The notes beneath the pieces were generated by a model. The model did no database searches. It was not told the origin of the DNA and saw nothing but the letters and a program-made list of their open reading frames with translations. Made by a program: the position numbers and the translations under genes. From assembly GCA_045809745.1 (NCBI GenBank), contig JBJMXE010000048.1, positions 1 to 64,000 on the forward strand: DNA of 64,000 nucleotides, in the 5' to 3' direction. The DNA comes from DATFCK01 sp045809745 (GTDB taxonomy: Bacteria; Verrucomicrobiota; Verrucomicrobiia; Chthoniobacterales; UBA10450). The stretch's first letter is position 1. Every line of letters starts with the position of its first letter. Shown one piece after another: positions 57,410-64,000 of the stretch.

Positions 57410-59038
57410 ATGAGCCAGGCACCACCACCATCCACTGCTCAGGATTTGCGCGCGCGTTGCGCCGAAATCTTGCAGCAGGAAGCGAAACTGCGGGAAGGCG
57501 GCGGCAAAGCCGGCCTGGAGCGCCAACGTAAACTCGGACGTCTCCCGGCCCGCGAACGCATCGCGCTGCTGCTGGACAAAGGTTCGGAGTTTTTCGAGAT
57601 CGGCCTTTGGGCTGCCTACGGAATGTACCAGGAGTGGGGGAACATCGCCGCGGCCGGCACCATCGCGGGAATCGGTGATGTCGCCGGCGTGCCGTGCATG
57701 ATCGTGGCGAACGACGCCAGCGTAAAAGCGGGCGCGTTCTTTCCACAGACGGTAAAGAAGCTCCTGCGCGCTCAACGCATCGCTTTTGAATGTTCGCTGC
57801 CGCTCATTTACCTGGTGGACTCCGCCGGCGTGTTCCTGCCGATGCAGGATGAAATTTTTCCCGATGAAGACGATTTCGGCCGGATCTTCCGGAACAATTC
57901 CGTGATCTCGGCCGCGGGAATCCCGCAGTTCGCCGCGATTATGGGCAACTGTGTTGCCGGTGGCGCCTACCTGCCGGTGTTATGCGACAAGATCTTGATG
58001 ACCGAAGGCAGCGGCTTGTATTTGGCGGGCCCGTCGTTAGTCAAAGCAGCTATTGGTCAAATCGTCGATCAGGAGGAACTCGGCGGCGCGCGCATGCACG
58101 CTGAAATTAGTGGCACCGCCGACTTCTACGAAAAGAATGATGAGAGCTGTCTGAAACGACTGCGCTCGCTGGTATCGCTGCTGCCTGAGGCTGGACCCAA
58201 AACTTCGAATGGCGAAGACAAGATGCCTAAGCCCGCGACCGATTCGGACGCGGTCTACGACATGGTCGGCCTCGACGGCCAAAAGACCTACGACGTGCGC
58301 GACCTGCTCGGCACGATTGTCGATAAAAAATCCGCCGACGAATACAAGGCGGACTACGGAAAGACACTCGTGACCGCTTACGCGCGGATCGGCGGACGAG
58401 GAGTCGGCATTGTGGCTAACCAGCGTTTGCAGGTACGCACCAAAAAAGAAGGTATTCAGATGGGGGGCGTCATTTATCCGGACAGCGCCGACAAAGCCGC
58501 CCGATTCATTCTCGATTGTAACCAAACGGGGTTGCCGATCATTTTCTTCCAGGACGTCACCGGCTTCATGGTTGGTAAAGACGCGGAGCAGAGCGGAATC
58601 ATTCGCAGCGGCGCAAAACTGGTGAACGCCGTCAGCAATTCGGTGGTGCCAAAAATCACAGTGGTCACCGGCGGTTCGTTTGGGGCGGGCAATTACGCGT
58701 TGTGCGGCAAGGCATATGATCCGCGATTTATCCTGGCCTGGCCTAACGCTCGTTACGCGGTGATGGGCGCTGCCCAGGCTTCCGATACCGTCTTCTCTGT
58801 GCTGAAGAAAGCTCGTGAACGCGACAAAAAAGCGAGTGCCGATGAACTCGAAGAGCTTCGAGTGAAGGTGAAGGCAACCTACGAAGAGCAGACCGATATT
58901 CGTTACGGCGCCGCACGTGGTTGGGTGGACGCCATCATCCAGCCGCACGATACCCGCAATGTGCTGATGCGGTTGTTGAACTACGTCTCACGACCAACCC
59001 CTCACGCGCCTTTCCATACCGGCGTGATCCAGGTCTGA
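57410..59038 (+). CDS. Acyl-CoA carboxylase, carboxyltransferase (beta) subunit, MCC-type
   Basis: 542 residues. It transfers CO2 from carboxybiotin to an acyl-CoA. Marks: RKLGRLPARERIALLLDKGS, GNIAAAGTIAGIGDVAGVPC, GAFFPQTVKKLLRAQRIAFE, YLVDSAGVFLPMQDEIFPDE, MGNCVAGGAYLPVLCDKILM, GARMHAEISGTADFYEKNDE, and at the C-terminus PIIFFQDVTGFMVGKDAEQS, TGGSFGAGNYALCGKAYDPR and NARYAVMGAAQASDTVFSVL. The DSAGVFLP and FGAGNYALCGKAYDPRFI sections fit 3-methylcrotonyl-CoA (or geranyl-CoA) carboxylase. The biotin/ATP partner subunit is not in the window. HMG-CoA lyase and an enoyl-CoA hydratase follow, consistent with leucine breakdown. Confidence 0.92.
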   Translation: MSQAPPPSTAQDLRARCAEILQQEAKLREGGGKAGLERQRKLGRLPARERIALLLDKGSEFFEIGLWAAYGMYQEWGNIAAAGTIAGIGDVAGVPCMIVANDASVKAGAFFPQTVKKLLRAQRIAFECSLPLIYLVDSAGVFLPMQDEIFPDEDDFGRIFRNNSVISAAGIPQFAAIMGNCVAGGAYLPVLCDKILMTEGSGLYLAGPSLVKAAIGQIVDQEELGGARMHAEISGTADFYEKNDESCLKRLRSLVSLLPEAGPKTSNGEDKMPKPATDSDAVYDMVGLDGQKTYDVRDLLGTIVDKKSADEYKADYGKTLVTAYARIGGRGVGIVANQRLQVRTKKEGIQMGGVIYPDSADKAARFILDCNQTGLPIIFFQDVTGFMVGKDAEQSGIIRSGAKLVNAVSNSVVPKITVVTGGSFGAGNYALCGKAYDPRFILAWPNARYAVMGAAQASDTVFSVLKKARERDKKASADELEELRVKVKATYEEQTDIRYGAARGWVDAIIQPHDTRNVLMRLLNYVSRPTPHAPFHTGVIQV

Positions 59039-59111
59039 CGCACGCTCGTCGTCGGTCGAGTCGCGATGGCGTGTACGCCGCCGCACCTCGGGAACTAAGC
59101 ATGTTTTGCTA

Positions 59112-59199
59112 TGTCATCCCGAGCGTAGTCGAGGGACCTCGCCCATACAGTGCACGTCACACTAGTAGGAGAGGTCCTTCGACTGCGCTCAGGATGACA
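59112..59199. repeat. TGTCATCC / GGATGACA inverted-repeat element, copy E (most regular, 88 bp)
   Basis: TGTCATCCCGAGCGTAGTCG, then AGGGACCTC, and at the other end GAGGTCCTTCGACTGCGCTC, AGGATGACA. The outer 25-30 bases are near-perfect inverted repeats around a 30-base core with TGCACGTCACACTAGTAGGA. The gap 59039-59407 holds it and a small palindrome at 59296-59314. Confidence 0.88.
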
Positions 59200-59295
59200 A
59201 CCTTTGGATGCTGATCCGCTCCATTCGGCACATCGAGGTTTTTGGGTGTTGAGCCGTTGACGTTGCGACATTCGTCACCAACCGAGCACGACAGC

Positions 59296-59314
59296 GGCAA
59301 GCGAGGCGCTTGCC
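59296..59314. repeat. Palindrome GGCAAGCGAGGCGCTTGCC
   Basis: GGCAAGC and GCTTGCC around GAGGC, followed by CTACA. It resembles the palindromes at 57111-57134 and 62611-62661, which also have TGTAG on one flank. Confidence 0.6.
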
Positions 59315-59407
59315 CTACAATTGCGCGGTCGCCTTTCTTCGCCTCTCTTCTGTCTGCCTTTTCGTTTATTTCGTGTTTCGTGGGCAAAAGCACGGATCCA
59401 AGATTCG

Positions 59408-60271
59408 TCAGTTGACCCCAAACTCCCTCCCGATCGCGTCATTCGAAATTGTCACTTCACCTAACCGGTCGGCGAACGGCAATTCCAGGCCGCGTTGCTG
59501 CAGAACCCGCAGCACTTCTTCCGTCGGCACATTCCCGACCAGATCATCCTGGGCGAAAGGGCAACCTCCCAGCCCGCCCATCGCCGAATCGAACCGCCGA
59601 CATCCAGCATCATAGGCAGCCAAAATCTTCGCTCCGGCGCCTCCACGCGTGCTATGCAGATGCACCCCGATCTCAGCTCCGCTGCATTCATTTAAGACGG
59701 CGCTCACCAGTCGGGTAATCAGTTCCGGAGCGGCCGCTCCAACCGTGTCCGCTAACGAGATCGCATCAACACCGAGACGAAGAATGGTCTTCGCCATTTC
59801 CGCGACGTTCCCTTCGCTCCATGTGTCTCCATATAGATTTCCGAACGCCATTGATATGTAAGCATTCGTTTGCAGGCCCGCGGTTTCGGCGTGTTCCTTA
59901 ATTTCTTTCAGCGACGCCATGTTCTCTTCGGCGGATTGATTCTGATTCCTCCGAAGGAACGTTTCCGAAACAGAACACGGATAACCAAGAGTGTTCACCG
60001 CACCGGTTGAAATCGCGCGCTCAGCGCCTTTTTCGTTAACCACGATCCCGATGATCTCGACGTCCGCTGGCGGGTTGAGCTGCTGGAGCACCTCTTCGCT
60101 GTCGGCCATCTGCGGCACGGCCTTCGGCGAGACGAAGCTCACCGCATCAATGTGCCGAAAACCGGCGGCGATCAGTTCGCGAAGGTATGCAACTTTCCGC
60201 TCCACCGGAATGTGCCGTTTCAGCCCCTGCCAGGCGTCGCGGGGACATTCGATCAATTTGACGCGTTCCAT
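59408..60271 (-). CDS. mvaB: Hydroxymethylglutaryl-CoA lyase
   Basis: 287 residues. It cleaves HMG-CoA to acetoacetate and acetyl-CoA, the last step of leucine breakdown. Marks: VKLIECPRDAWQGLKRHIPV (Arg-Asp pair), FRHIDAVSFVSPKAVPQMAD, SMAFGNLYGDTWSEGNVAEM, SLADTVGAAAPELITRLVSA, IGVHLHSTRGGAGAKILAAY and the signature GGLGGCPFAQDDLVGNVPTE (conserved Cys). The metal His-x-His is present. It lies between the carboxyltransferase and the hydratase genes, on the opposite strand to both. Confidence 0.92.
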   Translation of the reverse strand: MERVKLIECPRDAWQGLKRHIPVERKVAYLRELIAAGFRHIDAVSFVSPKAVPQMADSEEVLQQLNPPADVEIIGIVVNEKGAERAISTGAVNTLGYPCSVSETFLRRNQNQSAEENMASLKEIKEHAETAGLQTNAYISMAFGNLYGDTWSEGNVAEMAKTILRLGVDAISLADTVGAAAPELITRLVSAVLNECSGAEIGVHLHSTRGGAGAKILAAYDAGCRRFDSAMGGLGGCPFAQDDLVGNVPTEEVLRVLQQRGLELPFADRLGEVTISNDAIGREFGVN

Positions 60272-60366
60272 ATTGCAAGCTTACTGACAGAATAGCCCAG
60301 AAGCGCGACCTTTGCCGGGAGGGGATTCGGATTAAGCGTAGTTCCCCACCGCTTTGCCCCTTCACC

Positions 60367-60398
60367 GATTCAACAATTCAACAATTCAACGACTCAAC
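60367..60398. repeat. Tandem 8-bp repeat, (G/A)A(T/C)TCAAC x4
   Basis: GATTCAAC, AATTCAAC, AATTCAAC, GACTCAAC directly before the start of the enoyl-CoA hydratase gene (ATG at 60413). It may alter spacing or expression; nothing else is in the 142-bp gap. Confidence 0.75.
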
Positions 60399-60412
60399 GC
60401 TTACCCAATCCC

Positions 60413-61180
60413 ATGGCTGTCGTCCTCGTCGAAAAGAGAACCGCCCATCTCACGGTATTAACCCTGAACAGGCCCGAGCGTCGTAACGCTCTCTCACTTC
60501 AACTGCTCAACGAACTGATCTCCGCGATCAAAATGGCTTCCGACCAGGCCGAAGAACGCATTCTGATTCTTCGCGGCGCAGGTGCCGCTTTTTGCACTGG
60601 CCTTGATTTGAAAGAGGCTTCCGATCACAACAAGGCGCATGCGACTGCGGATTTGGTTGCCCAGGCGCTGATCACATTGAGCCAAACGCGGCTGGTGACG
60701 ATCGCCGCTGTGCACGGTGCGGCTGTTGCCGGAGGCGCTGGGCTGATGTCGGCCTGCGATTATGTCGTCGCCGCGGCGAAAACAAAGATCGGTTATCCCG
60801 AGGTCCGCCGCGGATTGGTGGCTGGGCTGGTGATGACATTTCTCCGCCGGCAACTCCGCGAACGCGACATTCGCGAACTTCTCCTCGGTTCAGATTTGAT
60901 CGACGCCGAACGCGCTCGCGAGATGGGTTTGGTCAATAAGGTGGTGGCCACTGAGGCTGACGCTATGGCCGACGCAGAGGCGTTTGCCAATCGAGTACTA
61001 CAAGGTGCGCCCGGAGCCCTGCAACAAACCAAACGTCTGATCGAAGAATTCTGGGGCAGATCAGTGACCAGCGACATCGAACTTGCACTGAAACATCACA
61101 TGCAGGCCCGGACGTCGTCGGAAGCACGGGAAGGAATCGCTGCCTTCAACGAGAAGCGGCTGCCTAACTGGGTAAAATAA
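60413..61180 (+). CDS. Enoyl-CoA hydratase/isomerase family protein
   Basis: 255 residues, crotonase fold. It hydrates an enoyl-CoA; in this context 3-methylglutaconyl-CoA is a candidate substrate. Marks: LTVLTLNRPERRNALSLQLL, LILRGAGAAFCTGLDLKEAS (oxyanion hole start), VTIAAVHGAAVAGGAGLMSA (oxyanion Gly), KIGYPEVRRGLVAGLVMTFL (the first acid position), LIDAERAREMGLVNKVVATE and EGIAAFNEKRLPNWVK. The next gene is on the other strand. Confidence 0.93.
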   Translation: MAVVLVEKRTAHLTVLTLNRPERRNALSLQLLNELISAIKMASDQAEERILILRGAGAAFCTGLDLKEASDHNKAHATADLVAQALITLSQTRLVTIAAVHGAAVAGGAGLMSACDYVVAAAKTKIGYPEVRRGLVAGLVMTFLRRQLRERDIRELLLGSDLIDAERAREMGLVNKVVATEADAMADAEAFANRVLQGAPGALQQTKRLIEEFWGRSVTSDIELALKHHMQARTSSEAREGIAAFNEKRLPNWVK

Positions 61181-61307
61181 CCTTATCCGCGCCTGCTACG
61201 CTTCGCCTGAGCGCTACATGATAGCGGCGATTGACCCAATCGCCATCTGCTGAAGTTTTCGCGATCACCCCATGGCGCTTCGGTGAACCGCCGCTACCAG
61301 TACCAAG

Positions 61308-61332
61308 CGGAGGGACGAGCTTGTCTCGCCCC
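61308..61332. repeat. Palindromic dispersed repeat, GGGACGAG family, copy 6
   Basis: GGAGGGACGAGCTTGTCTCG followed by CCCCA, almost identical to copy 4. It lies 7 bp from the end of the DUF5684 gene, between convergent genes. Confidence 0.85.
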
Positions 61333-61338
61333 AAGAAT

Positions 61339-61782
61339 CTAGACCATTGTCGTCGGCACCGGCTCTGCCTCGTACTGCGCCGATCCAAATCCGAGGATGG
61401 GGAAGAAGATGAACGGCAGAAAGAGTAGACCGATCGCGAATCCGACACCTTTGCCGAACCGTTGGGCGATATCGACGTAAAGAATGATGAAAATGATCAG
61501 GTTAACGAAAGGGATCAGCGTCAGGAGAAGCCACCAACCGGGCCGGCCGGCGATCTTGCACATCAGATAAAGATTATAAATCGGGATGAGCACTCCCCAT
61601 CCGGGCTGACCGGCTTTGGTGAACACTTTCCACAGCGCCGCGATCATCAGGACGATGATTACGAAGTAGATGATCCAAAAAATTGGATTGATGGTGGTCG
61701 TGCTCGTGGAATCGGTGTCCTGGGCCAGGAGCGGAGTGGCCACAAGGACAGGAAGCAGCAGGGCAGAAAAACGTTTAATCAT
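61339..61782 (-). CDS. DUF5684-type small membrane protein
   Basis: 147 residues. A signal-like or first membrane helix (SALLLPVLVATPLLAQ), then TINPIFWIIYFVIIVLMIAA, LWKVFTKAGQPGWGVLIPIY, NLYLMCKIAGRPGWWLLLTL, IPFVNLIIFIILYVDIAQRF and VGFAIGLLFLPFIFFPILGF. The repeated (A)GQPGWxxLIPIYN and GRPGWWLLL pattern fits DUF5684 in my recollection, a family often found with a signal-peptidase gene. Function unknown. It is downstream of the dehydrogenase fusion on the same strand. Confidence 0.75.
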   Translation of the reverse strand: MIKRFSALLLPVLVATPLLAQDTDSTSTTTINPIFWIIYFVIIVLMIAALWKVFTKAGQPGWGVLIPIYNLYLMCKIAGRPGWWLLLTLIPFVNLIIFIILYVDIAQRFGKGVGFAIGLLFLPFIFFPILGFGSAQYEAEPVPTTMV

Positions 61783-61852
61783 AGATTAAGAATTGGCAGG
61801 CGAGGCTGACCAAGCAGACTTCCTGCCGCAAGCACAAATTGTTGAGCGGCAG

Positions 61853-64000
61853 CTACTTTTTGCGGCTTGATACCGCGGCTGCATTCCGCGAACCGGCCGG
61901 CGCACTCGGCAGCTTGAACTGCTCGATGTTCTCTTTAACGGCGTGTGCGAAGCTCGCCGCGCCGGCTCCGTTCACCACCCGATGATCGAAGGTTAGTGAG
62001 AGAGTAATCACCTCGGCAGTTTCGTTTTTCTTTCCGTTCGATAGCAGTGCCGGATGAGCTGTTCCGACGAAAAGTGTGCCTACTGAGGGTGGCACCACGA
62101 TTGGCGCGCCCACTTTCACGCCGAAAGCTCCCAGGCTGCTGATCACCACCGGCGCATTCATGGCATCGATTCGGCCTTCGCGAGTCGCCGTCACCGTCTC
62201 GGTGTAAGCCTGCACGAATTCCGGCCAGGTTTTCTGGTTCGCGTTAACGATGACAGCCGTTGCCAGCCGATCGCCCTCCAACGCAACTGCGATACCCAGA
62301 TCGAAATTCTCGTTCTCAATAATTTGATCGTCTTCCAACATTAGTCGCCGGAAATGCGGATGAGTTTCCATTGCCCGAACGACCGCCCAGGCAATCATCA
62401 CACTCGGCGATGGGGCCGATGTTCCGTTAGACTTTTTAGCAGCGTCGCGCGCTTTACTGAGCGCATCCCACTTCGCGTCGATCTGCAAGTTCGCCGCGAT
62501 AACGCGTGAAAGTTTCCGGGTAATGGTTGGCGACAGCGCCGGTTCTCTGGTTGAGCTGTCGCGCGACCGGTCCCGGTTTTCTGCAGAGGAGCCTTTCAGA
62601 TTCCGTCCCTCTGCAGGGGAAGCTGCCCGTTTGCCTGGGAGCCGGGCAGGCTCCCCTACAGGGGGAGTTTCTTCATCGTGGAACATCGGTTCACCAGTCA
62701 GAACCGTTCCCAGCTCCTGACCAATATCGACCGTGTCGCCTACGCTCACTTTCCATTCGCCCATTGTGCCTGCGAACGAGCTCTCGATCGGATAGACTGC
62801 TTTATCGGTCTCCACCTCGCATAACGGATCGTCGAGTTCGACCGAATCACCGGGATTCTTCAAAAGCGACACCACCTTTGCCGCACGAATTCCTTCACCC
62901 ATAATCGGAACCGTAATCGTCTGACGGCGCGTGCTCGTCGGAGCCGGGGGCGGCGACCCCGGTTCTTCTTCTTCGAAAGCTTCCATGACTTGATCGCGCT
63001 CAGCCGATTTGCGGTCGCCATCAGCCGCGATTTTGCGGGCGTCACGGCGATCGGTCGAAATCCTGCCGGTGTCACCTCCGCCGGCTACAGCGGCGCGCTT
63101 CAGCGCCGTCGTACCGGCAGAACGTTTCACGGCTGAAACGATCCGCTCTACATCGGGTAATGCTGCGTACTCGTAGATCGGATTATAGCCGATCATCACG
63201 TTCCCTTTGCTGACCAGGATGGGCGGCGCCATCATCGCATCCCACAGATCAGGTTGAGACGTGATATGAGTGATGATCATCTGCCCGACGCTGCAGTTCT
63301 CCGTGTCCTCCTGCACAACAACCAGCCGACCCGTTTTCCTAACGGATTCCTCAACGGCAGCTTTGTCCCACGGCGCGATCGACCGCAGGTCTAACAGATC
63401 AATACTAATCTCGCCGCCGATCTGCTTCACCGCCTCGAGCGATTTTTCCATCGTGTTACCCCACGCCACGATGGTCACATCCGACCCAGATTGGTGTCGT
63501 CGCGCGACGCCGAGCGGGACTGCTCGAACCGGTTTAGTGGATTCGTGCTCGGCCCAAAGCAGATGTTTGGGGATTAGCACGAACGTCGGATCTTCGGCAT
63601 GCATGGCGGTCCAGAGCAAACCAGCCGCATCTTCCGGTGTGCTCGGAATCACGATGTTAATTCCGGGATAATGCGCTAACGGCGCTTCGTTAGCCTGGCT
63701 GTGCCACAAACTTCCACCGGGAAGATAGGCGCCGTAGGGAGCATATATTACGAGCGGACATTTCCAGCTGCCGAATGATCGCCAGCGAAGATTGCAAAGG
63801 TTTGTCACCACCTGGTTCCAGCCCGGCCCGATGAAATCAACGAACTGAAGTTCGAACACTGGGCGTTTCCCGTAGGAAGCAAGCCCGCAGGCGACACCCA
63901 TAATAGTGGATTCAGCCAGGGGCGAATTGAATACCTGTTCCGGAAATTCAGTCGAGAGGCGCTGCGTAAGACGGAATACGCCGCCTTTCGGATCTTCTAT
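61853..64000 (-). CDS. Fused 2-oxoacid dehydrogenase E1 beta / dihydrolipoamide acyltransferase (E2), partial at the 5' end
   Basis: The frame is open from 63901 to the right edge without a stop (IEDPKGGVFRLTQRLSTEFP), so the true start lies outside the window. First part: E1-beta transketolase-like domain (GKRPVFELQFVDFIGPGWNQ, GAYLPGGSLWHSQANEAPLA, PGINIVIPSTPEDAAGLLWT, GRLVVVQEDTENCSVGQMII). Second: linker, then a lipoyl domain with LCEVETDKAVYPIESSFAGT (lipoyl Lys), a short E3/E1-binding segment (LSPTITRKLSRVIAANLQID) and the acyltransferase catalytic domain (GAFGVKVGAPIVVPPSVGTL, LTFDHRVVNGAGAASFAHAV; His and Asp/Gly motif DHRVVNG). The linkers are encoded by palindromes at 62611-62661 and 63080-63118. 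It may be part of an even longer E1-alpha/beta/E2 fusion. Confidence 0.9.
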   Translation of the reverse strand: MEDPKGGVFRLTQRLSTEFPEQVFNSPLAESTIMGVACGLASYGKRPVFELQFVDFIGPGWNQVVTNLCNLRWRSFGSWKCPLVIYAPYGAYLPGGSLWHSQANEAPLAHYPGINIVIPSTPEDAAGLLWTAMHAEDPTFVLIPKHLLWAEHESTKPVRAVPLGVARRHQSGSDVTIVAWGNTMEKSLEAVKQIGGEISIDLLDLRSIAPWDKAAVEESVRKTGRLVVVQEDTENCSVGQMIITHITSQPDLWDAMMAPPILVSKGNVMIGYNPIYEYAALPDVERIVSAVKRSAGTTALKRAAVAGGGDTGRISTDRRDARKIAADGDRKSAERDQVMEAFEEEEPGSPPPAPTSTRRQTITVPIMGEGIRAAKVVSLLKNPGDSVELDDPLCEVETDKAVYPIESSFAGTMGEWKVSVGDTVDIGQELGTVLTGEPMFHDEETPPVGEPARLPGKRAASPAEGRNLKGSSAENRDRSRDSSTREPALSPTITRKLSRVIAANLQIDAKWDALSKARDAAKKSNGTSAPSPSVMIAWAVVRAMETHPHFRRLMLEDDQIIENENFDLGIAVALEGDRLATAVIVNANQKTWPEFVQAYTETVTATREGRIDAMNAPVVISSLGAFGVKVGAPIVVPPSVGTLFVGTAHPALLSNGKKNETAEVITLSLTFDHRVVNGAGAASFAHAVKENIEQFKLPSAPAGSRNAAAVSSRKK
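62611..62661. repeat. Palindrome inside the E1-beta/E2 fusion gene (linker after the lipoyl domain)
   Basis: CTGCAGGGGAAGCTGCCCG (62611-62629) and CCGGGCAGGCTCCCCTACAG (62642-62661) are inverted arms with a 12-base loop. The minus-strand reading is PVGEPARLPGKRAASPAEG, an uncharged, flexible linker. Confidence 0.75.
63080..63118. repeat. Palindrome inside the E1-beta/E2 fusion gene (E1-beta to lipoyl linker)
   Basis: GCCGGCTACAGCGGCGCGCT and TCAGCGCCGTCGTACCGGC form an interrupted inverted repeat. It encodes TTALKRAAVAG at the end of the E1-beta part. GCTACAGCGGCG also recalls the half palindromes at 45972 and 57010. Confidence 0.55.

Noticed and set aside
58037..58948. 303-residue open frame on the minus strand
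   Set aside because: Antisense to the conserved carboxyltransferase gene, which has clear family motifs; no independent evidence.
1..64000. CRISPR arrays, tRNA or rRNA genes
   Set aside because: No regularly spaced direct repeats with unique spacers and no cloverleaf or rRNA-like stretch was noticed on either strand; the repeats are dispersed palindromes. A tRNA search tool would settle this.
1..64000. Insertion sequence or prophage
   Set aside because: No transposase, integrase or phage structural gene is recognisable, although several elements look MITE-like.

Overview
The window looks like chromosomal DNA of a GC-rich, Gram-negative bacterium, most likely a member of the Verrucomicrobiota (Spartobacteria/Chthoniobacter-like or a relative). 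This is inference. It rests on heptose and KDO lipopolysaccharide genes (hldA-type kinase, gmhB, kdsB), a Dop/PafA-family protein outside Actinobacteria, a DUF5069 protein, ferredoxin-dependent 2-oxoacid oxidoreductase genes, an aminoacid-degradation cluster and very many short dispersed palindromes. I see no rRNA, tRNA, transposase, phage gene, CRISPR array or replication origin. Genes are on both strands in short operons, and almost every longer intergenic gap is filled with repeats.

Layout. 1-3.3 kb: 2-oxoacid:ferredoxin oxidoreductase (korB cut by the left edge, korA). 3.5-9.0 kb: two von Willebrand A proteins divergent from an ECF sigma factor and a probable anti-sigma protein. 9.4-12.5 kb: DUF2891 protein, a glycosyltransferase-like protein, pterin carbinolamine dehydratase and a tiny membrane peptide. 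12.5-19.7 kb: DUF5069, a Dop/PafA-like pupylation/UBact-type enzyme, an HtrA protease paired with a catalytically dead HtrA-like protein, a second glycosyltransferase-like protein and a hexapeptide acyltransferase. 20-24.7 kb: MsbA-like ABC exporter, DedA protein, a conserved 59-residue protein with its own terminator, purB and a glutaredoxin. 24.8-32.6 kb: a two-receiver regulatory protein and a MacAB-type efflux operon. 32.6-40 kb: queG-aroK, purE-tsaC, then an envelope-precursor run (hldA-type kinase, gmhB, kdsB, pyrG). 40-46 kb: secreted proteins of unknown function, phoH, an HD-domain membrane phosphodiesterase, purine nucleoside phosphorylase and a Cys/His/Asp putative hydrolase. 46-50.9 kb: nuoC-nuoB and the sulfate-assimilation genes cysD and cysNC, split by a shortened four-helix-bundle gene. 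51-56.6 kb: large hybrid sensor kinase, truA, ruvX, mannose-1-phosphate guanylyltransferase. 57.4-61.2 kb: genes fitting leucine/branched acyl-CoA breakdown (carboxyltransferase, HMG-CoA lyase, enoyl-CoA hydratase). 61.3-64 kb: a DUF5684 membrane protein and a fused 2-oxoacid dehydrogenase E1-beta/E2 protein cut by the right edge.

The most unusual signals are: (1) a Dop/PafA-family gene with no proteasome, Pup/UBact or Mpa gene beside it; (2) a 49-bp double-hairpin palindrome found once between genes and twice inside conserved genes (tsaC, kdsB), read in different frames without breaking them, reminiscent of Rickettsia palindromic elements; (3) an E1-beta/E2 fusion whose linkers are themselves encoded by palindromes; (4) an 88-160 bp inverted-repeat element (ends TGTCATCC / GGATGACA) in five copies; (5) a four-helix-bundle gene flanked by inverted repeats inside the cysD-cysNC operon. 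All calls are from reading the sequence alone; family names were not confirmed by any search.
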